DNA of 64,000 bases from Streptomyces sp. NBC_00425 (GCF_036030735.1 NZ_CP107928.1:1364001-1428000); one strand, 5' to 3'; counted from the stretch's first letter, positions 15,977 to 24,866 are shown. Translations and numbers: made by a program. The notes: generated by a model from the letters alone, not told the origin.

Positions 15977-17581
15977 ATGGCGGAGACGGGGACGACGGGT
16001 CCGAGGGGCACGACGGGAGCGGCGGCGGCCGGGGCGGTGCCGGACGCCCTGCCGAAAGGGTTCCGCGGCGCGGAGCTCGGATGGCCCGAACTGCACCGCA
16101 TTCCGCACCCGCCGCACCGGCTCCCCCTGCTGGGCGACATCCTGGGCGCGAGCAGGCACACCCCCGTACAGGACTCCCTGCGCTACGCCGGCCGGCTCGG
16201 GCCGATCTTCCGGCGCAAGGCGTTCAACCGGGAGTTCGTCTTCGTGTGGGGCGCCGAGCTGGCCGCCGACATGGCCGACGAGCAGCGGTTCGCCAAACAC
16301 GTGGGACTCGGCATCGCCAACCTGCGGCCCGTCGTCGGGGACGCCCTGTTCACGGCGTACAACCACGAGCCCAACTGGCAGCTGGCGCACGACGTCCTCG
16401 CCCCGGGGTTCAGCCGGGAGGCCATGGCGGCCTACCACCCGATGATGCTGGACGTGGCCGAACGGCTCACCGGCCACTGGGACCGGGAGCTGGCCGCGGG
16501 CCGGGCGGTGGACGTGCCCGGCGACATGACCAAGCTGACCCTGGAGACGATCGCGCGCACCGGCTTCGGGCACGACTTCGGCTCCTTCGAGCGCGACCGG
16601 CCGCACCCGTTCGTCACCGCGATGGTCGGAACCCTCAGCTACGCCCAGCGTCTCAACACCGTGCCGTCCCCCGCGCTGATGCGGCGGGCCGCACGCCGCA
16701 ACCGGGCCGACATCGCCTACCTCGACCGCACGGTCGACGCCCTGGTGCGGGCCCGCCGCGCAGAGGGCGGCAAGGACGGCGACCTGCTCGACCGGATGCT
16801 CGACACCGCCCACCCCGAGACGGGCGAGCGCCTGTCGGACGAGAACGTCCGGCGACAGGTCATCACCTTCCTGGTCGCCGGACACGAGACGACGTCGGGC
16901 GCGCTCTCCTTCGCCCTGCACTACCTCTCCCGCAACCCCCGCATCGCGGCCCGCGCCCGCGCCGAGGTGGACCGGGTGTGGGGCGACACGGCCGTGCCCG
17001 CATACGAGCAGGTGGCGAAGTTGCGCTACGTCCGCCGGGTCCTGGACGAGGCCCTGCGGCTGTGGCCGACGGCGCCCGCGTTCGCGCGCGAGGCCCGGCA
17101 GGACACGGTCCTGGGCGGGGAGCACCCGGTGCGGCGGGGTGGCTGGGCACTGGTGCTCACGGGCATGCTGCACCGGGATCCCGCGGTGTGGGGTCCGGAC
17201 GTCGAGCGGTTCGACCCGGACCGCTTCGACGCCCAGGCCGTCCGCGCACGGGCCCCGCACACCTTCAAGCCGTTCGGGACGGGCGCGCGGGCCTGCATCG
17301 GACGCCAGTTCGCGCTGCACGAGGCCGCGCTGGTCCTCGGGCTGCTGCTGCGCCGCTATGAGCTGCGGCCGGACCCGGCGTACCGACTGCGGGTCGTGGA
17401 ACGGCTCACCCTGATGCCGGAGGGGCTGCGGCTGCATCTGGAGCGGCGGACACCGACGCCGTCCACGAGGCCGGATGCCTCGTCGGACACGCCGGCGGAC
17501 GAGGAGGGCGGCGCGGACTCCGGCTCCGGCCGGGAGTCCTCCTCAGAGGGACGTTGTCCAGTGCACCGGACGGTCGAGTGA
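15977..17581 (+). CDS. Cytochrome P450, CYP102-like heme domain without reductase
   Basis: The 534-residue protein resembles the heme domain of P450 BM3 (CYP102): PHRLPLLGD near the N-terminus, NWQLAHDVLAPGFSREAM, the oxygen-activating I-helix AGHETTSGALSF, ExxR in LDEALRLWP and the heme loop FGTGARACIGRQFA with Cys440. CYP102 enzymes hydroxylate long-chain fatty acids and are usually fused to a diflavin reductase; here the protein ends in a Ser/Asp/Glu-rich tail, so a separate redox partner is needed. A stand-alone CYP102B form is known in Streptomyces coelicolor. AAGGGAGA precedes the ATG. The divergent TetR gene probably controls it. The 3' end overlaps the convergent pentapeptide gene by 39 bp. 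Confidence 0.92.
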   Translation: MAETGTTGPRGTTGAAAAGAVPDALPKGFRGAELGWPELHRIPHPPHRLPLLGDILGASRHTPVQDSLRYAGRLGPIFRRKAFNREFVFVWGAELAADMADEQRFAKHVGLGIANLRPVVGDALFTAYNHEPNWQLAHDVLAPGFSREAMAAYHPMMLDVAERLTGHWDRELAAGRAVDVPGDMTKLTLETIARTGFGHDFGSFERDRPHPFVTAMVGTLSYAQRLNTVPSPALMRRAARRNRADIAYLDRTVDALVRARRAEGGKDGDLLDRMLDTAHPETGERLSDENVRRQVITFLVAGHETTSGALSFALHYLSRNPRIAARARAEVDRVWGDTAVPAYEQVAKLRYVRRVLDEALRLWPTAPAFAREARQDTVLGGEHPVRRGGWALVLTGMLHRDPAVWGPDVERFDPDRFDAQAVRARAPHTFKPFGTGARACIGRQFALHEAALVLGLLLRRYELRPDPAYRLRVVERLTLMPEGLRLHLERRTPTPSTRPDASSDTPADEEGGADSGSGRESSSEGRCPVHRTVE

Positions 17582-18373
17582 CCCCGGCACCCGGGTGCCC
17601 GCGCTTCCCCTGGCCGCGTTCAGCTGGGGCTGGGTGAGGAAGAAGGCGCCGGTGAGGTCGGCGTCCGTCAGATCGGCGTCGCGCAGGTCGGCGCCGATCA
17701 TGTCCGCCCGGCGCAGATCGGCGCCGGTCAGGTCCGCCGCTATGAGCAAGGCGCCGCGCAGGTTCGCCCCGTGCAGGTCGGCGCCCTTGAGGCGGGCCCC
17801 CACCAGGTCGGCGCCCCGGCGCTCCTTGCGGCGTCCGTCGACGTCGGCCCGGACCAGCTCACTGGTCCTGCGCAGCAGCACGTCGACGTCCCTCCGGTGC
17901 GCCCCGACGTCGAGCGCGACCAGCTCTGCCGGAGGCAGCAGGGTCAGTTCCTCGGTTCTCGCAAGCGACCGGCGCAGGGCGGCGTGGACCGGGCGGGCCG
18001 CGGGCAGGCCCAGGGCCTCCGCGAGATACCACAGGAGTTCGTGGAGCTGCCGCACGACCGGGAACACCTCGTTCATCCGGCGGGCCTCGGCCGGCGAAGC
18101 GCTGCTCCGGTCCCGGCCGCCGAAGGTGACCTGCGAGACCTTCTGCCCGGCGCCGAAGCAGTCGTAGACCGTGCAGCCGGTGAAGCCCTTCTCCCGCAGC
18201 CGCGCGTGGATGCCGCAGCGGTGGTCCTCGCCCAGGTTCGGGCAGGGTGTGCCGGCCGGCTTGTCGATCGCGAAGTCGGCCGAGCGGGCGAAGGGCAGGG
18301 CCACACAGCACAGGCCGAAGCAGTTCGCACAGTCGCCGCGCAGCGCGGTCGGGTCCACCGTCTCCTCTTGCAT
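17543..18373 (-). CDS. YkgJ-like cysteine-cluster domain fused to pentapeptide repeats
   Basis: The 276-residue protein starts with a cysteine-rich domain (CANCFGLCC near residue 15, CPNLGEDHRCGIH near 44, CTVYDC near 67) resembling the YkgJ/UPF0153 zinc- or iron-sulfur-binding family. A helical middle follows, then about twelve A(D/N)LxG-type pentapeptides (residues 185-245, for example ADLTGADLRRADMIGADL), which form a right-handed quadrilateral helix. Some pentapeptide proteins mimic DNA and inhibit gyrase, others are of unknown role. No membrane segment is present. The stop codon lies inside the 3' end of the convergent P450 gene. Confidence 0.82.
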   Translation of the reverse strand: MQEETVDPTALRGDCANCFGLCCVALPFARSADFAIDKPAGTPCPNLGEDHRCGIHARLREKGFTGCTVYDCFGAGQKVSQVTFGGRDRSSASPAEARRMNEVFPVVRQLHELLWYLAEALGLPAARPVHAALRRSLARTEELTLLPPAELVALDVGAHRRDVDVLLRRTSELVRADVDGRRKERRGADLVGARLKGADLHGANLRGALLIAADLTGADLRRADMIGADLRDADLTDADLTGAFFLTQPQLNAARGSAGTRVPGSLDRPVHWTTSL

Positions 18374-18466
18374 CCGTCCACCCTACTGACCTGCGGCCAT
18401 GCTCCGCGCACCCGTTCTCCCGGCACACCGGTCCCGCCGGCACTCACCGTCCGGGGCGACCTCCCG

Positions 18467-19210
18467 CTACCGGCCGAACAGCTCGAACGCCACGGCCGGC
18501 CGGCCGCCGAACCGCTCCCCCACGGAGTTCGCCGCCCCGGTCAGAAACCCCCGGGCGTACGTCTCGGGCTCCTCGTCGGTCAACGCCTCGATGTAGGCAC
18601 GGTGCTCGAGCAGCGAGCCGACGGCACGCTCCAGCCCCGCCGACGCGTCGGCCGCGTGGGTGGGCGTCGCGGAACCGGCCACGGCGACCCAGCGCACCCC
18701 GTTCCAGGGCTGGAGGCCCTGCTCGACGAGTTCCGGGAAGATCCACCGGTTGCCGGCGTCCCCGGCCGCGTCGAGGGTGGCGCGGCCGACGGCGACGTGG
18801 TCCGGGGTGTTCCAGGCGACGCCGCCCCAGGTGTCACGGTGGTTGAGCGTGATCACGAGCTCCGGGCGGTGCCGGCGGATCGCGGCGGCGATGTCGCGGC
18901 GCAGGGCGGGGCCGTACTCGACGACGCCGTCCCGGTGGTCGAGGAACTCGACCGTCGAGACGCCCACCACGGCCGCGCTCGCCCGCTGCTCCCGCTCGCG
19001 CAGCGGGCCGCACTCGGCGGGCGCGAGGGTGTCGATGCCGGCCTCGCCGCGGGTCGCCAGCACATAGGCGACCTCACGGCCGGCGTCGGTCCAGGCGGCG
19101 ATCGCCGCCGAGCATCCGTATTCGAGGTCGTCCGGATGCGCCACCACGGCCAGGGCGCGCTCCCAGTCCTCGGGCATGGGCTGGAGCTGAGGGATCGTCG
19201 GCTCGGTCAT
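18467..19210 (-). CDS. PIG-L family (LmbE-like) deacetylase
   Basis: A 247-residue zinc deacetylase with AHPDDLEYG near residue 24 (His and Asp zinc ligands), TRGEAGID, and the later HRDTWGG and TPDHVAVGRA with the third ligand His. The family includes MshB of mycothiol synthesis, Mca, and N-acetylglucosaminyl deacetylases. The length and motif spacing suggest a short LmbE-like enzyme, but the substrate is unknown. There is no Shine-Dalgarno site: TAGTCT ends six bases before the ATG, so the message may be leaderless. The proline iminopeptidase gene lies 28 bp upstream on the same strand. Confidence 0.87.
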   Translation of the reverse strand: MTEPTIPQLQPMPEDWERALAVVAHPDDLEYGCSAAIAAWTDAGREVAYVLATRGEAGIDTLAPAECGPLREREQRASAAVVGVSTVEFLDHRDGVVEYGPALRRDIAAAIRRHRPELVITLNHRDTWGGVAWNTPDHVAVGRATLDAAGDAGNRWIFPELVEQGLQPWNGVRWVAVAGSATPTHAADASAGLERAVGSLLEHRAYIEALTDEEPETYARGFLTGAANSVGERFGGRPAVAFELFGR

Positions 19211-19238
19211 GTCCGCAGACTAGTGCGTGACAGCGGCG

Positions 19239-20540
19239 TCACGCTTCGTCACGGGCGAGGGCGAGCAGCCGGTCGAGGACACGCGGGCCGCCGGCCCGGA
19301 CGCCGTCGTGCTCGAACTCGTCGGTGACCCAGGTGCGCAGGCCCCGGATCGATCGCGCGGTGCGCAGCGAGTGGGCGGTGTCGACGTACAGGTCGTCGTG
19401 GTAGACCGCGGCCGCGACCGGGACCTCGTTGACGGCCAGGCGGGCCGGGTCGTACAGGGACGTCCAGTCGGTGCGGGCGGCGAGGAGTCCGGCGGTCTCG
19501 CGCAGCGGGCGCAGCGCAGGGTCGGCGTCGAACATCCAGGGGTGGATCGTCTCGCCGGTGAGCAGCAGCGGGCCGTCGCCGGTGAGCGTCTTGGCGGCGT
19601 CGAACTGCGGGAACTCGGCGCGCACCCGCTCGGCGGACCACGCGGTGGGGCGGGCGTCCTGTCCGTAGATCGCTTCGTGGAGGAGGGCGTAGAGCGGGTG
19701 TCCGGCGAAGGAGAGCCGGCCCTGCATCTCCTCCTGGAAGGCGTCGGAGAGCGCGGGGCCCTGCAGGGTGGGCACGAAGGCGTCTTCGAGGAGGTGGTGC
19801 AGACGGTGACTGCCCTCGCCGCCGCCGAGGAGGATGCCGACGGTCTGGAAGGCCTCGACGGTGAGCCGGTAGCCGCTGGGGAGGGTCACTTCGTGGTGCA
19901 GCAGGTGGTCGGCGACGCGGCGCGCGCGTTCGACGTCCTGCGGGTAACGGGCGTAGTGCGCGGCGACCTTGCGCTCCATGCGCGGGTAGGCGGCGCGGTA
20001 GACGTCGTCGGCGTGGGCGTCCAGCGCGGGCAGACCGCCGGCGATCAGGGCGGCGGCCAGGCCCTCCGGTGCGATGGAGAGGTAGGTGACCGTGCAGAAG
20101 CCCCCGAAACTCTGGCCGAGCACCGTCCACGGGGTGCCGCCGGTGACCTCGCGGCGGATCAGCTCGCAGTCCCGGACGATGGAGTCGGCGCGGAAGTGCG
20201 CGAGGTAGGCGGCCTGTTCGGCCGGGCCGCCGCGCAGCGGGAGCGTCTGGCGGTTGGCCGGGGTGGAGTGGCCGGTCCCGCGCTGGTCGAGGAGGAGGAC
20301 GCGGTACTCCTCCAGTGCGCGGCCGAGCCAGGCAGGCCGGCCGACGAAGCGGTGGGCGCCGAATCCGGGTCCGCCCTGGAGGTAGAGCAGCCACGGCAGG
20401 TCCTGGCCGGCCTTGTCGCTCGCGACGACCTCACGGGCGTACAGCGAGATCGTCTCCCCCGTCGGGTCGGCGTGGTCGAGGGGGACGGTGAAGCGGCGGT
20501 CGGTGAGTACGACGCCGGGCTGGCGGTAGCTGAGGGACAA
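19239..20540 (-). CDS. pip: Alpha/beta hydrolase, proline iminopeptidase family S33
   Basis: The 433-residue protein is a peptidase-S33 type alpha/beta hydrolase: oxyanion-hole motif YLQGGPGFGAHRF near residue 65, DQRGTGHST, nucleophile elbow LGQSFGGF near residue 150, a long helical lid, and a C-terminal YHDDLYVDTAHS with the catalytic Asp region and FEHDGVRAGG supplying the His. Such enzymes remove N-terminal proline from peptides. I chose a TTG because AGGAGA lies six bases before it and the resulting length equals the usual one; a GTG 14 codons upstream lacks a ribosome site. Confidence 0.85.
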   Translation of the reverse strand: MSLSYRQPGVVLTDRRFTVPLDHADPTGETISLYAREVVASDKAGQDLPWLLYLQGGPGFGAHRFVGRPAWLGRALEEYRVLLLDQRGTGHSTPANRQTLPLRGGPAEQAAYLAHFRADSIVRDCELIRREVTGGTPWTVLGQSFGGFCTVTYLSIAPEGLAAALIAGGLPALDAHADDVYRAAYPRMERKVAAHYARYPQDVERARRVADHLLHHEVTLPSGYRLTVEAFQTVGILLGGGEGSHRLHHLLEDAFVPTLQGPALSDAFQEEMQGRLSFAGHPLYALLHEAIYGQDARPTAWSAERVRAEFPQFDAAKTLTGDGPLLLTGETIHPWMFDADPALRPLRETAGLLAARTDWTSLYDPARLAVNEVPVAAAVYHDDLYVDTAHSLRTARSIRGLRTWVTDEFEHDGVRAGGPRVLDRLLALARDEA

Positions 20541-20600
20541 CAGGGGTCTCCTGGGACGCTCGATGTACGGGCCGCGTCCCACTTCAGCACATCGGCGGCC

Positions 20601-20673
20601 GGCGCCGAAGCCCGGGGATCACCCGCCGGCCACTGAACGGCGGCTCAGCACGGACCCGGGCGCCGAAGCCCGG
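20601..20673. repeat. 15-bp direct repeat, 43 bp apart
   Basis: GGCGCCGAAGCCCGG occurs exactly at 20601-20615 and 20659-20673 in the 261-bp gap between the iminopeptidase start and the LacI stop. Nothing else is seen in this gap. Confidence 0.6.
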
Positions 20674-20801
20674 CAGGCGGCCACGACGCAATCGGCGCCC
20701 TGCGCGGAGCGGACCATCGGCACCGGCGGGACGGAGCCGAGGGCACGGGCGGGCCGCGCGGCGGAGGCGGGCCACCCGGCGGGGTCGGCCGCGGTGGCCG
20801 G

Positions 20802-21833
20802 TCAGCGGGCCGACAGGCTCGACCGGCGGACCACCAGTTCCGGCTGGAGCACCACGCGGCGGTGTTCGTGCTCCCGCCTCACGCCCTCGTCTCCCTCCTC
20901 GGTCTCCTCCAGCAGCATCTCGGCGGCCAGGGCGCCCATGGTGACGGCGGGCTGCCGGACGGAGGTGAGGGGGACCGCCGCCGCGGCCGCGAACTCGATG
21001 TCGTCGTAGCCGACGATGGCGAGGTCGTCGGGGACGCCCACGCCTGCCGCGTACATGGCCTGCAGCACGCCGAGCGCGAGCAGGTCGTTGGCGCAGAACA
21101 CGGCGGTCGGGCGGTCGGCCAGGCCCAGCAGACGGGCTCCCGCGTCACGGCCGGCGGCGACGTCGAGCCGCTCGGTGGGCAGTTCGCGCAGCCGCTCCGG
21201 GCCGAGGCCCGCCTCGGCGAGCGCGGCCAGCGCGCCGGTGCGGCGGTCGCGGACCTGGGTGAAGCCCGGCGGGCCGCTGACATAGGCGATGGAGCGGTGG
21301 CCGGCGTCGATCAGGTGCCGTACCGCGAGCGCGCCGCCCGCCACGTCGTCCACCGACACGGAGCACTCGGCGGTGCCCTCGGAGACCCGGTCGACGAGGA
21401 CGAAGGGGATGCCGTGCCGGCGGAAGGACTCGATGTTGCGGCCGGTCGCGTCCGCCGGGGTGAGCAGCACTCCGCGCACCCGCTGCTCGGCGAAGAGCGA
21501 CAGGTACTCGGCCTCCTCGCCCGCGCTCTCGGCGCTGTTGCAGACCATGACGCCGAGTCCGGCGTCCCGGGCGGCCCGCTCGGCGCCCCGGGCGACGTCC
21601 ACGAAGAACGGGTTGCCCATGTCGAGGACGAGCAGCCCCATGATCCGGCTGCGTCCGGCGCGCAGTTGGCGGGCCGACTCGCTGCGGACGTATCCGAGAC
21701 GATCTATCGCCGAGAGCACCCGGGCCCGGGTCTCCGTGGCGACGGTGTCCGGGCGGTTGATGACGTTGGAGACCGTGCCGACGGAGACTCCGGCGGCACG
21801 GGCGACGTCCTTGATACCCACCGACTGGGCCAT
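20802..21833 (-). CDS. LacI family regulator, probably of L-rhamnose genes
   Basis: The 343-residue protein has a LacI helix-turn-helix (IKDVARAAGVSVGTVSNVINRPDTV) with a hinge helix (ESARQLRAGRSR) and a periplasmic-binding-like sugar domain (GLLVLDMGNPFF, LVDRV, AIVGYDDIEFA, LTSVRQP). It is at the end of the rhamnose minus-strand gene series, 91 bp after the BNR_4 gene. TGAAA-n-TTTCA palindromes in the rhaT/rhaI control region fit LacI-family binding. I therefore infer that it represses rhamnose uptake and breakdown and is released by rhamnose or a derivative. GGAGG lies ten bases before the ATG. Confidence 0.9.
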   Translation of the reverse strand: MAQSVGIKDVARAAGVSVGTVSNVINRPDTVATETRARVLSAIDRLGYVRSESARQLRAGRSRIMGLLVLDMGNPFFVDVARGAERAARDAGLGVMVCNSAESAGEEAEYLSLFAEQRVRGVLLTPADATGRNIESFRRHGIPFVLVDRVSEGTAECSVSVDDVAGGALAVRHLIDAGHRSIAYVSGPPGFTQVRDRRTGALAALAEAGLGPERLRELPTERLDVAAGRDAGARLLGLADRPTAVFCANDLLALGVLQAMYAAGVGVPDDLAIVGYDDIEFAAAAAVPLTSVRQPAVTMGALAAEMLLEETEEGDEGVRREHEHRRVVLQPELVVRRSSLSAR

Positions 21834-21924
21834 CAGGCGTGAACCTCCAGGTGAACGGGGCACGGCGGGACGGCCTTCACATTACCGTCATGCCGCCGGG
21901 CCCCTGGCCGAGCCGGTGCGCCGG

Positions 21925-23349
21925 TCATGCGGGCAGCGTGAAGTCGATGACGTGGAGCGCCGACGGGGTCGTCCCGCTCGACTTCTCCTGGTACATGAAC
22001 GACAGCGTGTTGTCGGCCTTGACCCGCATCTCGTCGATGACGACCTCGCCGAAGGCGTTGAGGCCGCTGCCGTCGAAGAGGATCTTCCAGTCGGTGTACC
22101 CGGAGGCCTTCGAGGCGCCGGCGATCCTGCCGAACGGGAAGATCGCGTACGCGTTGTCGTACTTGTCCAGGATGAGCTTGGTGCGCTGGCTGGAGCCGAG
22201 GACGACCGGGATCTCCGTCTTCTGCCAGCTGCCGGAGGCGTTCTTGCGCAGATGGAAGGCGCGACCGTTGGCGGTGCGGTCGCCGACGTAGTTCGTGGTG
22301 CACTGGCCGAAGCGGCCGGGGACGTAGCTGATGATCGCGTGCGGCCGGCCCGCGGAGTCGGTGGCCTGGCTCTCCTGGTTCATCAGCGAGTGGTCGGGGT
22401 TGAGCGCGTCCACGACGAGCCCGCCGTCCGTGACCGCCACCTTGTCCGAGCCGCCGGTGACGCCGACGACCGTGCCCGCGTTGTTGCGCCAGGTCCGGCC
22501 GCGGTCGTCGGAGTAGACGTAGCCGGTGTCGTGGTTGGTGATGCCGCCGCCGGAGCACATCACGGCGCCGTTCTGCTCGCGCCAGGTGAACAACGAGTGC
22601 AGCCGGCCGTTGACGTCGTAGTCGATGCCGTGCAGGTACATGTTGCGGGCCGTGCTGGAGCCGTGCTCGCTGGTGTAGGTGCCGGTGGAGCCGGACCACT
22701 CGCCGAGGTTCTGCCACGTCGAACCGTCGTACTCGGCGAGCGCGTTGCGGCCGTTGCCGGATATGGCGACCCGGTAGCTGAGCTGGAGCCTGCCCTCGGG
22801 GGTGGAGACGAACTGCGGGTAGGTGAACTGGGAGGTGAGCGCGAGTCCGTCGAGGGTGGTCTGGACGGCGCCGAACACGGCCGACGTCCAGGGCGTGGTC
22901 GCCGGGTCGTCCAGGAGTCCGGCCACCGACTTGACGTAGAAGAAGCCGTCGCTGTGGGAGTCCATGTTGAGGTGGAGCCGGCCGTCGACCCTGGAGACGC
23001 CCATGGAGATGACGTTGTGCGAGTCGCTGGACTTGAGCTGGTGCGCCAGCGTGACCGTGGACCAGGTGGCAGCGCCCAGGACCCGGCGGGCGACGACCGC
23101 GTTCCGGGTGGAGGTGTACCAGGTGGCGTACTGGTAGCCCTTGTAGGTCAGCAGGCCGTTCTTCTGAAACGAGTTGTTGTTGACCAGGCCGTCGTAGGAC
23201 ACGAAGAACACGGCCTGGGCGTCGAGTTGCGTGGTCGTCCTCCTGGTGACCGAGGGGCCGGGGTCGGCGGCGCGAGCGGTGCCGGCGACCGGCAGGGGAG
23301 AGGCTGCGGCGCTGAGGAGGGCGCCGGCCAGCAGGGTGCGTCGTCTCAT
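21925..23349 (-). CDS. Secreted BNR_4-type beta-propeller, candidate rhamnosyl-glycan lyase/hydrolase
   Basis: The 474-residue protein begins with an export signal (MRRRTLLAGALLSAAA, twin arginines, cleavage near ARA-AD at residue 26). The rest is a BNR-type propeller with Asp-box-like VYSDDRGRTWRNNAG and a BNR_4-like core, SHNVISMGVSR then HLNMDSHSD, whose two His resemble the paired His in BNR_4 polysaccharide lyases. This superfamily includes ulvan lyases (PL24/PL25), rhamnose-alpha-1,4-glucuronate lyase (PL42) and rhamnosidase GH145, all acting on rhamnose next to uronic acid. Its place between RhaM and the LacI gene supports release of rhamnose from such a glycan. The precise family and reaction are inference. 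Confidence 0.75.
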   Translation of the reverse strand: MRRRTLLAGALLSAAASPLPVAGTARAADPGPSVTRRTTTQLDAQAVFFVSYDGLVNNNSFQKNGLLTYKGYQYATWYTSTRNAVVARRVLGAATWSTVTLAHQLKSSDSHNVISMGVSRVDGRLHLNMDSHSDGFFYVKSVAGLLDDPATTPWTSAVFGAVQTTLDGLALTSQFTYPQFVSTPEGRLQLSYRVAISGNGRNALAEYDGSTWQNLGEWSGSTGTYTSEHGSSTARNMYLHGIDYDVNGRLHSLFTWREQNGAVMCSGGGITNHDTGYVYSDDRGRTWRNNAGTVVGVTGGSDKVAVTDGGLVVDALNPDHSLMNQESQATDSAGRPHAIISYVPGRFGQCTTNYVGDRTANGRAFHLRKNASGSWQKTEIPVVLGSSQRTKLILDKYDNAYAIFPFGRIAGASKASGYTDWKILFDGSGLNAFGEVVIDEMRVKADNTLSFMYQEKSSGTTPSALHVIDFTLPA

Positions 23350-23393
23350 CTCGGGGGACTCCGTTGTCGTGCGAGAGCAGGGGACGGGGTGGC

Positions 23394-23417
23394 GGGACAG
23401 GGGGTGGGGGTGGGGGG
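23394..23417 (+). other. G-quadruplex-forming sequence
   Basis: Four guanine runs (3, 5, 5 and 6 G) separated by ACA, T and T lie between the BNR_4 gene start and the rhaM stop, on the strand opposite to transcription. A quadruplex could form in the template of the leader. Confidence 0.5.
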
Positions 23418-23442
23418 TGTCGGCAGTCTTCGGGAGCGGGTC

Positions 23443-23763
23443 TCAGGCGAGGTGGAAGACCTCGGTGAGGGGCTTCATGGCCTCGTCGGGCCGGGAGCCG
23501 TCCAGGGACTCGAAGAATGGGGCCATCTCCGCCTGCCAGCGGGCGTTGACGTCGGTGGCCTCCATGCCGGCCCTGGCTGCGTCGAAGTCCTCGGTCTCCA
23601 GGTAGCCGACGAGCAGGCCGTCGTCTCTCAGGAAGAGCGAGTAGTTGTGCCAGCCGGTGGCCGAGAGAGCTTCGAGCATCTCCGGCCACACGGCTGCGTG
23701 GCGTTCGCGGTACTCGGCGAGGCGGTCCTGTCGGACCTTGAGCAGGAAACAGACGCGCTGCAT
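23443..23763 (-). CDS. rhaM: L-rhamnose mutarotase
   Basis: The 106-residue protein has the RhaM/DUF718 hallmarks: MQRVCFLLKV, YRERHAAVWPEM with the catalytic His, WHNYSLFL and a terminal FHLA. RhaM interconverts the alpha and beta anomers of L-rhamnose so that all imported sugar can reach the isomerase. The start lies 17 bp after the rhaS stop codon, which makes co-transcription with the ABC importer very likely. Length agrees with the family. Confidence 0.93.
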   Translation of the reverse strand: MQRVCFLLKVRQDRLAEYRERHAAVWPEMLEALSATGWHNYSLFLRDDGLLVGYLETEDFDAARAGMEATDVNARWQAEMAPFFESLDGSRPDEAMKPLTEVFHLA

Positions 23764-23780
23764 GAAGTACCGCTCCAGAC

Positions 23781-24866
23781 CTAGAAGTTGAACTGGTCGA
23801 TGTTCTTGGCGTTGAACACGGTCGGCTTGCCGAGGTTGATCACGCCGTTCTTGCCGATGGTGTACTCCGCGCCGCCGGCCTTGAAGGTCTCGCCCTCGGC
23901 GCCGGTGATCTGGCCCGAGACCAGCGCCACCGCGGTCTGGGCGGCCAGCGCGCCGAGCTTCGCCGGGTCCCACAGCTCGAAGGCGTCGACGGTGCCGTTC
24001 TTGACGTAGGTGCGCATGTCGTTCGGGGTGCCGAGGCCGGTCAGCTTGACCTTGCCCTTGTACTTGGAGCCCGACAGGTACTGAGCGGCCGCCTTGATGC
24101 CGACGGTGGTCGGGGAGATGATCCCCTTCAGGTTCGGGTACTGCTGCAGCAGGCCCTGGGTCTGCTGGAAGGACTGCTGCGCGTCGTCGTTGCCGTACGC
24201 CACCTTGACCAGCTTGACGTCCTTGTACTTCGGGTCCGCCAGCTCCTTCTTCATGAAGTCGATCCAGACGTTCTGGTTCGTCGCGGTCTGCGCGGCCGAC
24301 AGGATCGCGATCTCGCCCTTGTAGCCGATCTGTTCGGCGAGCAGCTGCACCTCGGTGCGCCCGAGGTCCTCGGCGGACGCCTGCGAGACGAAGGCGTTGC
24401 GGCACTCGGGGTTGGTGTCGGAGTCGTAGGTGACGACCTTGATCTTGTTGCTCATGGCCTGCTTGAGCGCGGTGCACAGGGCGCCCGGGTCCTGCGCGGA
24501 CACGGCCATCGCGTCGACCTGCTGCTGGGTCAGGGTGTTGACGTAGGAGACCTGGCTGGAGGTGTCGGTGGCGCTGGAGGGTCCGACCTCCTTGTAGTTC
24601 GAGCCCAGCTCCTTCAGGGCCGCCTCGCCGCCCTTGTCGGAGGAGGTGAAGTAGGGGTTGTTGACCTGCTTGGGGAGGAAGCCGACGGTCAGGCCCTTCT
24701 TGGTGGCCGCGTTCGGATCGGCCTTGCCGGTGGCGGCGGCGGCCGCGCCGGTGCTCTCGTTCTTCACGTCCTCCTTGGTGGTGCCGCCGCAGGCGGTGGC
24801 GGCGAGGGCGAGGGAGGAGACGGCGGCGAGGGCCGCACAGGCACGGCGGAGCGATGACTTGCGCAT
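23781..24866 (-). CDS. rhaS: L-rhamnose ABC transporter, substrate-binding lipoprotein
   Basis: A 361-residue sugar-binding lipoprotein: signal peptide with lipobox AATACGG near residue 26, a Thr/Ala-rich linker, then the periplasmic-binding type 1 fold (LTVGFLPKQVNNPYF, MAVSAQDPGALC, VVTYDSDTN, ELWDPAKLG). The sequence fits the RhaS family that binds L-rhamnose for the RhaPQT importer. It is 42 bp downstream of rhaQ and 17 bp upstream of rhaM, in one minus-strand operon. Higher expression than the permeases would be expected from this position but no separate promoter is seen. Confidence 0.9.
   Translation of the reverse strand: MRKSSLRRACAALAAVSSLALAATACGGTTKEDVKNESTGAAAAATGKADPNAATKKGLTVGFLPKQVNNPYFTSSDKGGEAALKELGSNYKEVGPSSATDTSSQVSYVNTLTQQQVDAMAVSAQDPGALCTALKQAMSNKIKVVTYDSDTNPECRNAFVSQASAEDLGRTEVQLLAEQIGYKGEIAILSAAQTATNQNVWIDFMKKELADPKYKDVKLVKVAYGNDDAQQSFQQTQGLLQQYPNLKGIISPTTVGIKAAAQYLSGSKYKGKVKLTGLGTPNDMRTYVKNGTVDAFELWDPAKLGALAAQTAVALVSGQITGAEGETFKAGGAEYTIGKNGVINLGKPTVFNAKNIDQFNF

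Noticed and set aside
4830..17581. Secondary-metabolite cluster based on SDR, P450, TetR and hydrolase genes
   Set aside because: The genes are separated by unrelated housekeeping genes, lie on both strands, and there is no synthase, NRPS/PKS, terpene or RiPP gene.
21289..23784. An 831-codon plus-strand frame opposite the LacI, BNR_4 and RhaM genes
   Set aside because: It is antisense to well-recognised minus-strand genes, has no family signature and shows the Arg/Ala/Gly/Val bias of GC-rich shadow frames.
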